Part shown: piece by piece, positions 49,930-60,132 of the stretch
Layout: each line of letters starts with the position of its first letter
Numbering within the stretch: the first letter of the stretch is position 1
Origin: an uncultured Pseudanabaenaceae cyanobacterium
Lineage (GTDB): Bacteria > Cyanobacteriota > Cyanobacteriia > PCC-9006 > JAAUQQ01
DNA: 64,000 nucleotides
Assembly: GCA_937949725.1 (NCBI GenBank)
Contig: CALECT010000124.1
Coordinates: 41,224-105,223, forward strand
Direction: 5' to 3'
Made by a program: the position numbers and the translations under genes
Notes under the pieces: model-generated
Seen by the model: the letters and a program-made list of their open reading frames with translations, nothing else
What the model was told of the DNA's origin: nothing
Databases searched by the model: none

Positions 49930-51507
49930 TTGAACAAACTCAAGCTTGGGTCCATTGATTGCTTCAGGACAAGACCTGGCATGACTCGTATCCGCTCCCA
50001 CATCTCCTCAGTTCGTCTGGCCTCAGTATTTCTGGCTGGCATTGCGATCGCGCCCATCTCCCTCCAAAGCGCTGTCCTTGCCCAGACCCCCCTCACAAAA
50101 GCCACCATCACCCAGCTCCGTAATCGCGTCCGCCTCAAACCCAAAAACGCGAAGCTGCGCAAAGCCAGAGCCAAGGACATCCTCATTCCCGGCGATCAAG
50201 TCGCTACAGGTCGATCTGCCTTTGCCGAATTCCGCTTCAACGAAGGAACTCTAGCCCGCATGGGTGAACGGGCGATTTTTCGCTTCATCCCCCGCAGCCG
50301 CGACTTTGTCTTAAAAAAAGGCACAGTGGTTCTGCTCATTCCCCCTGGCCGGGGCAGAACCCGTGTGCGAACTCCCAACGTCCGCACTGGTATCAGCGGT
50401 TCTGCTCTATTTATTCGCCACGACCCCACCAGCAACACCACCCTCGTCGGAGCCTTAACCGATAGCGGAATTGAAGTCAGCGACCTCGTAGGCGGCCCCA
50501 GCCAAGTCCTTAAGGCTGGGCAAATGGTGGTAGCAGTGGATGGCGATATCGCTGGACTCTATGACTTCGATCTCCAAACCTTCTTTGAAAGCAGTCCCTT
50601 AACGGAAGGCATTCTCCAGGGCGAAGCAGGCTCTGACAAAGTTTTGGCAGAAATCAAAGCAGGTCTCAAAGCCCAAGGCAACTTTGCCACGGCTTCCAGC
50701 GGCTCGGTCATAGAGAGTCCCAGTTTCATACAGCTGTCCGAAGCAGGCAGCAACGTTACAACAGAGGCTGATGGCAACAACATAGAGAGTTTAGGCGCTA
50801 GCTCTGTGGAAGGTTTGACCTCCCCAACCAATAGTATTTTCCCAGGTCAATCCCTCGGCATTTCCGTGGATGCAGAGGTCCCCGATCAGATTGCTCAGCC
50901 GTCAGTTCAAGAGCAACCCGATGCTCTCCAACCTGGAACTGAACTTCCCGATTCCACCCCAGGCGAACTGCCAACTCCGACCGATTCTCCGACTGGGCAG
51001 GAAATCCCGGACCAGTCAGAAACACCTGCTCCAGAACCTGACCTAGTCGAGACACCAGTGGATACATTCCCTGGCCAAGGCAATGGTGTTGAAGATGGAT
51101 TTCCGGGCCAAGGCAATGGCGTTGAAGATGGATTTCCGGGTCAGGGCGGTGGCGTTCAAGAGGAGTCCACTGAACAGGACGACCTGAATCAAGACAATTT
51201 GACTGACCAAGATGCTCTAACTGGCCAAGACGATTTGACTGGCCAACAAGATGCTCTAACTGGTCAAGACGATTTAGCTGACCAACAAGATGATTTGACT
51301 GGTCAAGATGATTTGACTGGTCAAGATGATTTAGTTGGCCAACAAGATGCTCTAACTGGCCAAGATGATTTAGCTGGTCAACAAGAGGATTTAACTGGCC
51401 AAGATGATTTGACTGGTCAACAAGAATCCCTGACTCCAGACGCCTTAATTGGCCAAGCTGATGATGTACAACCGCCAGCTCTACCTGACTCAGAAGGGGC
51501 TCCCTAG
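49930..51507 (+). CDS. FecR-domain secreted protein with Asp/Gln-rich tandem-repeat C-terminus
   Basis: Signal-like segment (VFLAGIAIAPISLQSAVLAQ); FecR core LIPGDQVATGRSAFAEFRFNEGTLARMGERAIFRF...VRTPNVRTGISGSALFIRHD; tail FPGQGNGVEDG x3 then many (D)DLTGQ(Q) units. Confidence 0.85.
   Translation: MNKLKLGSIDCFRTRPGMTRIRSHISSVRLASVFLAGIAIAPISLQSAVLAQTPLTKATITQLRNRVRLKPKNAKLRKARAKDILIPGDQVATGRSAFAEFRFNEGTLARMGERAIFRFIPRSRDFVLKKGTVVLLIPPGRGRTRVRTPNVRTGISGSALFIRHDPTSNTTLVGALTDSGIEVSDLVGGPSQVLKAGQMVVAVDGDIAGLYDFDLQTFFESSPLTEGILQGEAGSDKVLAEIKAGLKAQGNFATASSGSVIESPSFIQLSEAGSNVTTEADGNNIESLGASSVEGLTSPTNSIFPGQSLGISVDAEVPDQIAQPSVQEQPDALQPGTELPDSTPGELPTPTDSPTGQEIPDQSETPAPEPDLVETPVDTFPGQGNGVEDGFPGQGNGVEDGFPGQGGGVQEESTEQDDLNQDNLTDQDALTGQDDLTGQQDALTGQDDLADQQDDLTGQDDLTGQDDLVGQQDALTGQDDLAGQQEDLTGQDDLTGQQESLTPDALIGQADDVQPPALPDSEGAP
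51061..51430 (+). repeat. Coding tandem repeats in FecR protein tail
   Basis: 33-bp unit ttccctggccaaggcaatggtgttgaagatgga (x3) followed by 18/21-bp units gatgatttgactggtcaa(caa). Confidence 0.88.
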
Positions 51508-51538
51508 TGGCTGGACTAATCTCCAGACAAAAACGCCG

Positions 51539-51736
51539 CTAACGAACCTGCTGAAAGCGAAGCAAGAGTAGCAGGCCCACAACAGCAGGAAGCGATAGAA
51601 CGATCGCCAATGCCATCCCATCACTAACGCCACTGTCCGAAAGCGCCAGCAACGGCCCACCCAGTTTGATAGCCAGGGAAATTGCCGCTGAAGCCAGCAG
51701 CAATTTCCCCAGAAAGCCTAGGGAACTAGCATTCAT
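51539..51736 (-). CDS. Small membrane protein, overlapping glmU stop
   Basis: 65 aa, two hydrophobic segments ([40 protein letters not shown]); start overlaps the end of glmU by 4 nt. Confidence 0.6.
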   Translation of the reverse strand: MNASSLGFLGKLLLASAAISLAIKLGGPLLALSDSGVSDGMALAIVLSLPAVVGLLLLLRFQQVR

Positions 51737-53115
51737 GCATCACCTTCAGCTTTAGGAGCAGTCTTAGGCTTCCAGCCCTCCTTAACGACTTGCTTGCTGC
51801 GAGCCATGGCAAGGGACTGGTCAGGCACATCTTTTGTGAGAGTGGAGCCAGCGGCGATGGTGACGTCGCTACCAATAGTGATGGGGGCAACGAGGACGCT
51901 GTTAGAGCCTGTTTTGACGCGATCGCCAATCACGGTCTTGTGCTTATTCACCCCGTCATAGTTCGCCGTAATCGTGCCTGCGCCCACGTTCACCTTCTTG
52001 CCCAGCTCAGCATTACCGATATAGGAGAGGTGAGAGACATTGGTGCCTGGCCCAATGGTGGATTTCTTGATTTCCACAAAGTTACCCAAACGGCATCCAT
52101 CCCCCACTTCGACCTCACCTCGAAGATGGGTGTAGGGTCCAACGCGGTTGTTGCTGCCCACCTTGCTATCGAGAATGACAGAATACATGGCCGTCACGCC
52201 ATCCCCCACGCTGCTGTTCTCCACCAAGGTTCCAGGACCAATGCGGCAGCCCGAGCCAATCGTCGTATTGCCTCGCAGGTGAGTCTGGGGCTCAATCACG
52301 GTCTCAGCACCAATAGTGACAGTGTCATCAATGGTGCAGCTGTCAGGGTCAATCAACATGACCCCTTGGGCCATCAGTTCATCCTTAAAGCGGGTCTGAA
52401 GAATCCCGTAGGCCCCGGCAAGCTGGCGGCGATCGTTAATGCCTAGGGTCTCTTCAAAGTCTTCCACATCCACCGCAATGACAGGGTCCAGGTAGTCCAC
52501 CGCTTGGGTGAGGTAATACTCCGCCTGGTCGTTGTCAGTACTCAGCTTAGGCAAGGCATCCTTTTCCAAGGCGGGCCAGTTAAAGCAATAGACCCCAGCA
52601 TTGACCCGACAATTGGTCTTTTGGGCAGGGGTACAGTCCCGGTCTTCAACAATTTGGGTGAGCTTGTTGCCATCGCCACAGAAGACGCGACCATAACCTG
52701 CGGGATTAGGAATTTGCGCCGTGAGCAGGGTGGCACCGTTGCCGCGATGGGCTTCCACCAGGTTCTTCAAGGTCTCGGGGCGCAACAGGGGTACATCACC
52801 GTTGAGCACCAGTAGGTCTCCCTGGAAGCCCTTAAGGTGGGGCATGAGTTGCTGTACCGCATGGCCCGTGCCCAGTTGCTCAGCCTGGAGGACAAATTCC
52901 ACAGAATTATCCCCGGCCAGGGAAGCTTTCACTTCTTCAGCTCCGTAACCCACGATGACAAAGCGCCGCTCGACGTCTAGGTCCCGCAGGCTGTGCAAAA
53001 CCCATTCGACCAGCGATCGCCCCCCCAAGGGATGGAGCACTTTGGGCAGGCGGGACTTCATGCGGGTGCCCTTACCAGCAGCCAAAATTGCAACGGCCAA
53101 AGGGGTCTGACTCAT
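51733..53115 (-). CDS. glmU: Bifunctional UDP-GlcNAc diphosphorylase / GlcN-1-P N-acetyltransferase
   Basis: [34 protein letters not shown]; left-handed beta-helix hexapeptides [19 protein letters not shown]. Confidence 0.95.
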   Translation of the reverse strand: MSQTPLAVAILAAGKGTRMKSRLPKVLHPLGGRSLVEWVLHSLRDLDVERRFVIVGYGAEEVKASLAGDNSVEFVLQAEQLGTGHAVQQLMPHLKGFQGDLLVLNGDVPLLRPETLKNLVEAHRGNGATLLTAQIPNPAGYGRVFCGDGNKLTQIVEDRDCTPAQKTNCRVNAGVYCFNWPALEKDALPKLSTDNDQAEYYLTQAVDYLDPVIAVDVEDFEETLGINDRRQLAGAYGILQTRFKDELMAQGVMLIDPDSCTIDDTVTIGAETVIEPQTHLRGNTTIGSGCRIGPGTLVENSSVGDGVTAMYSVILDSKVGSNNRVGPYTHLRGEVEVGDGCRLGNFVEIKKSTIGPGTNVSHLSYIGNAELGKKVNVGAGTITANYDGVNKHKTVIGDRVKTGSNSVLVAPITIGSDVTIAAGSTLTKDVPDQSLAMARSKQVVKEGWKPKTAPKAEGDA

Positions 53116-53764
53116 AGGTTAGAGACTCAAATCAATAATCAACGGAACAACCAAGCAACGGAAGAAACTTCCCCAGCGATTTCTCTGCCCAGCGACTGAG
53201 ACATACCGCCCTCGGGAATCTCTAGGCTGAAAAAAGCCTGTAGGTCCTAGGGGAACTAACCAAAGCAAAACATGAACTGGGCAGATCAAGCTTGGACAAT
53301 TATATAGACGGTCGCTCCAGTGAGGCAGCAATGACTACAGCCTGGCGAAACTTTACGCAGAATCCTCCCCAGGAAACCAGGCCCAATCTAGTAATAGAGC
53401 CGGGAGAGAAATATCCAAGAAGTACAATAGAACTAATCACGAATGTCCTCGAAGCGATCTCCCAATCAAAAGCAGTCAGCTTCCACAACAAATTCCCTCA
53501 CCCAAATCACTGTATTTTTTAGTCATTTATAGGCTGACAGATCCACTGAAAAGGTTTACAGTCCTTCACTTAGGCTGTGAGTTCCCCCTTCAGGTCGGCA
53601 ATACTAAGAGCAAGCTCACCCTGCATTTAGGGAAAGCCAAGACCAGGGATGCTCCGCCACCATTTACGGTTCGATCTGCTAGGCTGCTGAGCCACGACTT
53701 CAGTCTGCGTTCATTCGAACTTTATCGCTGCCATCGCAGCGTTCCACTTCCATAGCTCCTAGAG

Positions 53765-56008
53765 ATGGTCGACTCCATGGCAGTTTCTCCCCAACCCGCG
53801 CTTTATCCCACTGGCAATGATGCCGCGACCTCTGCGGCGATCGCTCTACTGATCCATTACTTCGACCTGGCTCCCGCCTCAGCCCAGCTCCTGGTCAAGA
53901 AATGGCTCACAAACTATCCAGCAATCTGGGTAAGAGCAGCGGTCACAGAAGCGCTTTACCAAGGACGCTACAAACCCTTCTCTGTAGAGCAGATCCTGGC
54001 CTTTTGGCAGCGGCGAGGCAAATCGATCCCCCATTTCAACAAAGAATTCGAAACCATCATCGCGGTGCCCCTCCAGGGAAGTTTCAAGACGGAAACCGAT
54101 GTGGCGATTGAAGGCCATGACGACCTAACGTCAAGTACCGCCGCTGCCGCCGTGACTGCCGCAGGCGACCCCCAAGCCATCGGTGCGGAGCCAGCCTTAG
54201 CGCCCAGCACCACCCTCGCCGAAGCCCTTGAAGCTGCTGAACAGGATCAGTATCAGTCCGATGATGACATTCCTCTCCCCCGGCCCCGCCTGATGCTACC
54301 TGGAGAGCTACCAGGCAAAGGCTTGGCCCAACAGGCGACCGTGGCAAATACCGATGCCGAAGACTCTGCTGCAAGGGCTGCGCAAGACCCTTCGGTCCCA
54401 GCGCTCCAGCGACCAGTTTCCCCTGCCCTCAGCCAGCCCCAAGGCTTTGATGGTGTGCTCGACCCTCGCCCCCGTCCCCAGGTGACCCAGGGTCCAGACC
54501 CGGCGATGGTCGCAGAAGCTAAATCGAAGCAGATCCAGCCCCCCCCCATCGGTCGCTTCACCCCCGCAGTAGATCCTTCTGGCTTTGCATCTCGTTTGAA
54601 AACGGTCGTGGAGCAAGCCATTGCCAAAACCAAGTCTGACGAAGAGCAGCTGAGCTTGGAGACTGCGATCGCCAGCCAGCTCGCTAACGACCCAGTCCTC
54701 GGCAAGCCCACAGATGAAACTCCCGCTGAAGTAGATGTGGATGAGGCATCCCAACCAACCGTCGAAGCCATTACTGAAACGGAAGAACAGACAGTCCAGC
54801 CCCAAAAAACAACTGAACTAGAAGAGATTTCCCCGGTAGAAGCAAAAGTCGTAGAAGAGGAATCGACGGCATTAGCCGAAACCGCTGAACTAGCAACTGA
54901 AACAGCTGTAAGCCTGGATCTTCATCCAGAAGAAGCCATTGAACCAGACACAGACATCACCACCGAGGATAATGCCCCCGAGGAGGCAAGTTCCAGGGCA
55001 AAAGTAGAGGCAAAAGAGCTAGATGCCACGGCAGACCCAGCAGTCAGCAGCGAGACAGAAGCGATCGCGGCGATCGCTCCCCTCGAAGAATTGCCAGCCA
55101 TCCCCCAAGAAGAACTACCAGAGCCGGATCAACCAGAAGCATTAGAGCCATCGTCAGAACCAGAATTATCAGAAGCGGAGCCAACCGAAGCTGTTGCTGA
55201 AAACCTAGCTCCACCCCAATCTGAAGTTGCGATCGCAGAGCAGCCAGAAGCTTCTAGCGAAACCAGTCTCGAAGCGACCCCAGAACTAGCGGCCCCCTTC
55301 GAAGACCGCTTCCCCCTCACAAACGCGACTGAAACGCCCTCGGAAACCGCTGACTCTTCCAAGGATGCGATCGACATCGAATTAGACAGTCGCCTCATTG
55401 AGACCCGCCTGGATGAAGAACCAGAAATATCCCTGACCCCGATTGACAATGACAGACTCGACCTCGTCTTTGAAGCCGAGCCAGAGCTTCAGCCAGAACC
55501 AGAGGCTCGAAATCGGTTTCAAGAAGCGGTTGAAGCCGATGAAGCAGCACTATTGGCCCTAGGGAGAGGAGGCAAGCTCCTCAATGGTGATGACCTCGTC
55601 CGCCATTTGGCATCGGGTCTGGATGACGACCTTGCCTTTGATGAAACCGGCAATGTCATCGAAACAAATGGCGAAAGAGCTGAAACTGCAAACACTCCAG
55701 CCGAATCGGATGAACCTCTAGAATCCGCACCCCCCATAGAAACAGAAGCTACAACTCAGGACAGCGCCAGCTCGGAATTAGACCCTCCAGAGATTCCCCC
55801 AACGATTCCCCAGCCCGCCATAACCGCAGAGCCCCTAGCAGACAGCACCCGAGAGATGTCCCAAGTCTCCAATTTGCTCGCAGGGCTCACTCAGCTCAAC
55901 AACGCCAATCTCTACCCTGAATTGTCTTTGCCCAGCATTCACGCCATGGAAGCGGATCCATCGGCTGGGGGCAGCGATGACACAACCTCCGACGATTCAC
56001 AAGAATGA
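53765..56008 (+). CDS. Large acidic, Glu/Ala/Pro-rich low-complexity protein, unknown function
   Basis: 747 aa; conserved-looking ~90-aa N-terminus (AIALLIHYFDLAPASAQLLVKKWLTNYPAIWVRAAVTEALYQGRYKPFSVEQILAFWQRRGK) followed by an extended E/A/P/T-rich region. Confidence 0.75.
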   Translation: MVDSMAVSPQPALYPTGNDAATSAAIALLIHYFDLAPASAQLLVKKWLTNYPAIWVRAAVTEALYQGRYKPFSVEQILAFWQRRGKSIPHFNKEFETIIAVPLQGSFKTETDVAIEGHDDLTSSTAAAAVTAAGDPQAIGAEPALAPSTTLAEALEAAEQDQYQSDDDIPLPRPRLMLPGELPGKGLAQQATVANTDAEDSAARAAQDPSVPALQRPVSPALSQPQGFDGVLDPRPRPQVTQGPDPAMVAEAKSKQIQPPPIGRFTPAVDPSGFASRLKTVVEQAIAKTKSDEEQLSLETAIASQLANDPVLGKPTDETPAEVDVDEASQPTVEAITETEEQTVQPQKTTELEEISPVEAKVVEEESTALAETAELATETAVSLDLHPEEAIEPDTDITTEDNAPEEASSRAKVEAKELDATADPAVSSETEAIAAIAPLEELPAIPQEELPEPDQPEALEPSSEPELSEAEPTEAVAENLAPPQSEVAIAEQPEASSETSLEATPELAAPFEDRFPLTNATETPSETADSSKDAIDIELDSRLIETRLDEEPEISLTPIDNDRLDLVFEAEPELQPEPEARNRFQEAVEADEAALLALGRGGKLLNGDDLVRHLASGLDDDLAFDETGNVIETNGERAETANTPAESDEPLESAPPIETEATTQDSASSELDPPEIPPTIPQPAITAEPLADSTREMSQVSNLLAGLTQLNNANLYPELSLPSIHAMEADPSAGGSDDTTSDDSQE

Positions 56009-56287
56009 TATTTAGGAAAGTAAGCGAGCCACCTAAATATTTATCTCGCTGCCGATGCCCTATCCAAGAAGCAACCGGGTAAAACCATCCCTCAAAGCAA
56101 ATTGGGCAACTACCAAGGGGACTACACCGTCCAGTACCCTTGGATAGATACCGCTGCCTTAAAATGCTCGGCAACAGTGCAGCAGGATCATCCCTCAACA
56201 ATCCATCCAGTCAAGCCAATAGGCTAGGCGTTACAAGAACCGTAACCGCCCTAAACTGGACCGATTGCTCCGTTATTCTGAAGGCCC

Positions 56288-56881
56288 ATGGCTCCTCCCC
56301 GCCTAACGGTTGTGCCATCGCTCCAGGACCTCCCGGCCCCAGCGACCACACCCGAACAGCTCGATAGCATTAAGGCCCAGCTCGACCTCGTCCTGCTGGC
56401 TTTAGAAGCGATCGCTAACCTTGGTTCCGAGGCCATGCTCCAAGCCGCCGAAGAGCTCAACCTGTCGGAAATCATCTCCGACCGGGTCTCGCTGTGGCGG
56501 CTGCGCCAGTCCAATCCTCTGCGTAAAAGCAGTGGCGGACGCAAGAAGCTCGACATCGAAGAGGCTCGCGCCCTGGTTCTCATCAGCGCCCACTTGGCAA
56601 CCCATCACCAAGCGATCATTCGCCAGGCGATCGAATGCCTGGAACAGCTGACTGAACAGGGAAAACCTCCCTATGCCGCTGCCCTCCTAGGCGATTATCT
56701 AGATCGTTTCTGCAACTTCTACGAAGAGCGCATGGCAGAATCCGATGCAGCAGTGCCCGAGCTCACCGACCTCGCCCTCAAGCTCCTGATCGATCTGCTG
56801 TTCTACGGCAGCAACGGAGGTCGCCGCCGCCTCTGGCTAGCTCTACTAGACCGTGCCCAAGCCGGAACAACCGAGAGCTAG
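56288..56881 (+). CDS. DUF3038 family protein
   Basis: LDSIKAQLDLVLLALEAIANLGSEAMLQAAEELNLSEIISDRVSLWRLRQSNPLRKSSGGRKKLDIEEARALVLI; next to DUF4335. Confidence 0.82.
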   Translation: MAPPRLTVVPSLQDLPAPATTPEQLDSIKAQLDLVLLALEAIANLGSEAMLQAAEELNLSEIISDRVSLWRLRQSNPLRKSSGGRKKLDIEEARALVLISAHLATHHQAIIRQAIECLEQLTEQGKPPYAAALLGDYLDRFCNFYEERMAESDAAVPELTDLALKLLIDLLFYGSNGGRRRLWLALLDRAQAGTTES

Positions 56882-56985
56882 AGCCTTCAGTCCACTCCCC
56901 CTAGTTCCCCCTGCTTTACGCAAGCTCAATCAGCAGCCTATTGACCCAACGCTAGGCCCACCGCTGAGATCAACGCCAGAAACCC

Positions 56986-58710
56986 ATGTCGAACGTTAAC
57001 CACCGCTATAGTTCCGAATCCTGGACCCTGGACCTCAGTGGCAAGCGCTCCCCGCTGTCTCGCTGGACCGGACAGGATGTTCTGCGCGATGAGGAATTTC
57101 GCCTCTCCTTGCTGGGAGCAGAGGGTGGTGTCGCTCCAGTCGTGTGGCTTTCGGGCGATCGCTCCTGCTTCGAAGATCTCCACAAAACCCTCGAAGCTTA
57201 CGTTCAACAAGGCCTAGGTGAACCCGTTCTAGCTGCCCAATCAACCTTCCCCGCGACTTCCCAGCAGAGCAACACCGGCTCAGCTCATCGTCAATTCTCC
57301 CTAGAAGCCCAGGGACTCCTCCGCCACAGCCTCAACTACAGCCCTCAAGACAGCAGCAGCCCTCGCCAGATGCAGCTCTCCATGATTCAACTGGCTGATC
57401 TCTTAGCCGTGTTGGACCAGTGGCAGACGGAAACCCTGGCCCTCCCCGAGCGTCAATCCCGGTTCCGTGTCCTGCCCGGCGGCAAAGACAGCGATTTTGT
57501 CATACCCACCTGGGGCAGAATTGCGGCTAGCCTCGTCGTAGCAGTGGGTGCCACAGGCATTGGTGGCTACATCCTGTCCCAAAACCTCACCAGCAGCGCA
57601 CCGAAAATCGCCTTAGAAAGTGCTCCCACCGAAGCAGATATAGATGATGCTGCCAGTCCAGCCTTCGGCGGCGGCCCCAACGGTGTCTTCGGGCAGTTCC
57701 CCACCGCAAGCGGCCCCCCCATCACCAGCCAAGCCCAAGAAGACAGTACCGCCGTCGACAATCCGCCAGTACTCCCCCAGGATGCCCAGCCACCGACACC
57801 GCCAGGTATTGGCTTACCGACAATTCCCCTACCTAGCAACGGCAATCTGGGACAAATCCCCGTCCCTCAACAAACTGCTCCCTCAGCGGGGTCTAGCTCT
57901 ACGAGCAACTTTCCTCTCCCATCCAGCAGCGAAGAGCTCACCATTGCCAGCGCAGACACGGGAATCGTCAGCAGTCCTGAAGTCACCGCAACTCCAACAA
58001 GCCCATCAGCAGACCTAGGTATTGGCAATGCCATCCCTGGTACAACTGCCGAGGCACCGCCCCAACCGGAACCGACCCTAGCCGACAGCCCCCTCCTGGA
58101 AAGCAAACCAGAAGCCGATCGCCCAATAGAACGATTGGACGAGGAAGAAAGCTTTGTAGCTGCCCCCCCGCTCATCCAGCAGCCCAGCCCCGTCATCAAT
58201 CCAGCCCCAGCAGCAGAATCGGCCAAGATTGCCACGGGCAGTACAGCCCCCCCGGCTGAAGCGAGCGACCTTATTGCCTCAGCCCCTGCTGCTGCAACCA
58301 ACAGTCGCGGTGGTCAGCCCATTGCCGAAAGCGAAGCCGCCCGCATCGAATCCGCAGCGGCTCAGCCTCCTGTTGCGCCGCCTGCTCCCCAGGTCAGCGT
58401 CGCCAAGCCTCTTCCCAGCAATAACCAATCCCGCGCAGTTCAGTCTTACTTGCAATCCAATTGGAAGCCTCCTGCCGCTGTACAGCAGCCTCTGCAATAT
58501 CGCCTCAGCATCTCCCCAGAAGGCAAGCTTGCCAGCGTCGAGGCTCTCAGCCCCACCGCTCAGCTCTATGTCACGGATGCCAAGCTTCCCCCCGTGGGCA
58601 GCGCCATTAACGGTGCGGCGGACAAGGTACAGTCCACGATGGTCGTGACGCTAACCCCATCGGGACAGGTGAATGTGGCAATCGAGAAAACAGCCCCTGC
58701 TGTGCCCTAA
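56986..58710 (+). CDS. DUF4335 family protein with Pro-rich linker
   Basis: YSSESWTLDLSGKRSPLSRWTGQDVLRDEEFRLSLLG..., single TM (IAASLVVAVGATGIGGYIL), Pro/Ser-rich linker; conserved pair with DUF3038. Confidence 0.78.
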   Translation: MSNVNHRYSSESWTLDLSGKRSPLSRWTGQDVLRDEEFRLSLLGAEGGVAPVVWLSGDRSCFEDLHKTLEAYVQQGLGEPVLAAQSTFPATSQQSNTGSAHRQFSLEAQGLLRHSLNYSPQDSSSPRQMQLSMIQLADLLAVLDQWQTETLALPERQSRFRVLPGGKDSDFVIPTWGRIAASLVVAVGATGIGGYILSQNLTSSAPKIALESAPTEADIDDAASPAFGGGPNGVFGQFPTASGPPITSQAQEDSTAVDNPPVLPQDAQPPTPPGIGLPTIPLPSNGNLGQIPVPQQTAPSAGSSSTSNFPLPSSSEELTIASADTGIVSSPEVTATPTSPSADLGIGNAIPGTTAEAPPQPEPTLADSPLLESKPEADRPIERLDEEESFVAAPPLIQQPSPVINPAPAAESAKIATGSTAPPAEASDLIASAPAAATNSRGGQPIAESEAARIESAAAQPPVAPPAPQVSVAKPLPSNNQSRAVQSYLQSNWKPPAAVQQPLQYRLSISPEGKLASVEALSPTAQLYVTDAKLPPVGSAINGAADKVQSTMVVTLTPSGQVNVAIEKTAPAVP

Positions 58711-58762
58711 GCGCAGTTGTTCAGACTCAAGGGTGCAAGAGTTAAACGCTAGGCTCCGAACT

Positions 58763-58794
58763 CCGTAGTGATATCGCATGCGATATCACTACGG
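58763..58794. terminator. Perfect 32-bp palindrome between convergent genes
   Basis: CCGTAGTGATATCGCATGCGATATCACTACGG: perfect dyad, no loop. Confidence 0.6.
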
Positions 58795-58826
58795 GAGCTA
58801 GGTCCATTAAGTTCCTATTTGCAACT

Positions 58827-59312
58827 CTAAGACGATCGCTTTTGCTTCCGAGCCACCTTGCGCTTACGCCGCCTGGCTGCCAGCATGCCCTTCTCCACCG
58901 GGAAACCCGCCGTGGGAATAATCTGATCCTTACGTGCCTCTTCAGCCTCCCGTAGATCGGTGTATTCCAACCAGGCAATGCAATCCACAGGGCAAGTATC
59001 GATCGCCTCTTGAATCACATCCTCGCTATCACCATCCTGGCGAACCACCCTGGCCCGGCCATAATCTGGCTCAATAAAAAATGTATTGCGAGCCACATGG
59101 GCACAGTGACGGCAGCCCACGCAGGTAATCTCATCCACGTAAACGCCGTGCTGACGCAGGGCACTGCCCAATTCTGGCTCTAGGCCTGTGCGATCGCCTC
59201 CTCCTCGCAAAATTCCGCCGAGCTCTGGTTCCAGCTCAGACCGTTGACTGGCACCATCGGGCTTCGGTGCTGAACCAAAATCACCAGGAGAAAGGGGAGG
59301 AACTTGAGCCAT
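58827..59312 (-). CDS. Bacterial-type 4Fe-4S ferredoxin
   Basis: VYVDEITCVGCRHCAHVARNTFFIEPDYGRARVVRQDGDSEDVIQEAIDTCPVDCIAWLEY. Confidence 0.88.
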   Translation of the reverse strand: MAQVPPLSPGDFGSAPKPDGASQRSELEPELGGILRGGGDRTGLEPELGSALRQHGVYVDEITCVGCRHCAHVARNTFFIEPDYGRARVVRQDGDSEDVIQEAIDTCPVDCIAWLEYTDLREAEEARKDQIIPTAGFPVEKGMLAARRRKRKVARKQKRSS

Positions 59313-59475
59313 GGAGTTACTCTCAGCTAGGGTCTGTCAACAATGGCCTAACTACCCAAGACACACTACAAAGCCAATCTCAGCTCCATAGAAAGCGGCG
59401 GCTTAGGCCCGATACAACAGTAGGGACATGGAAGCCCATATCCCTACTGAACATTAAAAATTCAAAACTGGAGAA

Positions 59476-59862
59476 TTAACCATTCCAGCGCTGCACCACA
59501 AGGCGCACAGAGCCATCTTGATTATTGACTTGCTCAGAGACCTGGAAGCCTTGGTCGGCAGTGGTATCCAGCACAGTGTTGATCGCATACTTCTGAGTCA
59601 CTTGGCTCAGAAAGCGATTGACGGTGAGGGGCTGCTTCCAATACTGAAGATCAGCGACTAGCTCATACTCCTGACCATTCCAGCCAAAACCAACGTCATA
59701 GCCGTTGTCTTGCTCAATAACCACTTCAGCATCGCGGGTATCGCCCTTGTAGCCACGAACGGGATGGGGACCTGCCTTCCAATCCACCTGCATATCCGAC
59801 AACGCCTTCTTGAGGGCATTGAGGTCGCGGATTTGGGTTTTAATACTGCTGAAATGTGACAT
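59476..59862 (-). CDS. ycf35: DUF1257 / Ycf35 family protein
   Basis: MSHFSSIKTQIRDLNALKKALSDMQVDWKAGPHPVRGYKGDTRDAEVVIEQDNGYDVGFGWNGQEYELVADLQYW. Confidence 0.92.
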   Translation of the reverse strand: MSHFSSIKTQIRDLNALKKALSDMQVDWKAGPHPVRGYKGDTRDAEVVIEQDNGYDVGFGWNGQEYELVADLQYWKQPLTVNRFLSQVTQKYAINTVLDTTADQGFQVSEQVNNQDGSVRLVVQRWNG

Positions 59863-59919
59863 GGCGATGAATTAGATGGGGAGATTTATAAACGAAAAAC
59901 TAAAGGTCAGCGACAAAAT

Positions 59920-60132
59920 CTACCACTGACTTGCTTGCGTCGTCACAGCCTCCGAAGCCTCTTGGGTTGCCTCGGCATAGAATTCAGAAGAAGGCTTGTG
60001 GTCAATCACGCGACCCAGCTTTTCTTCTATGGCTGCTGTGACCTCAGTACAAGAGCGACCCACAATACCAGTCACCTTTTCCTCTACACGCCCATCGGGG
60101 TGGATGACAAATTCCAAGGTTTCCATGGCCAT
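59920..60132 (-). CDS. DUF2997 family protein
   Basis: MAMETLEFVIHPDGRVEEKVTGIVGRSCTEVTAAIEEKLGRVIDHKPSSEFY; downstream of this is ycf35. Confidence 0.85.
   Translation of the reverse strand: MAMETLEFVIHPDGRVEEKVTGIVGRSCTEVTAAIEEKLGRVIDHKPSSEFYAEATQEASEAVTTQASQW

Noticed and set aside
53292-53522. 76-aa plus-strand ORF between glmU and the acidic-protein gene
   Set aside because: No domain, AT-rich, overlapping an opposite-strand ORF of similar length; coding status cannot be decided.
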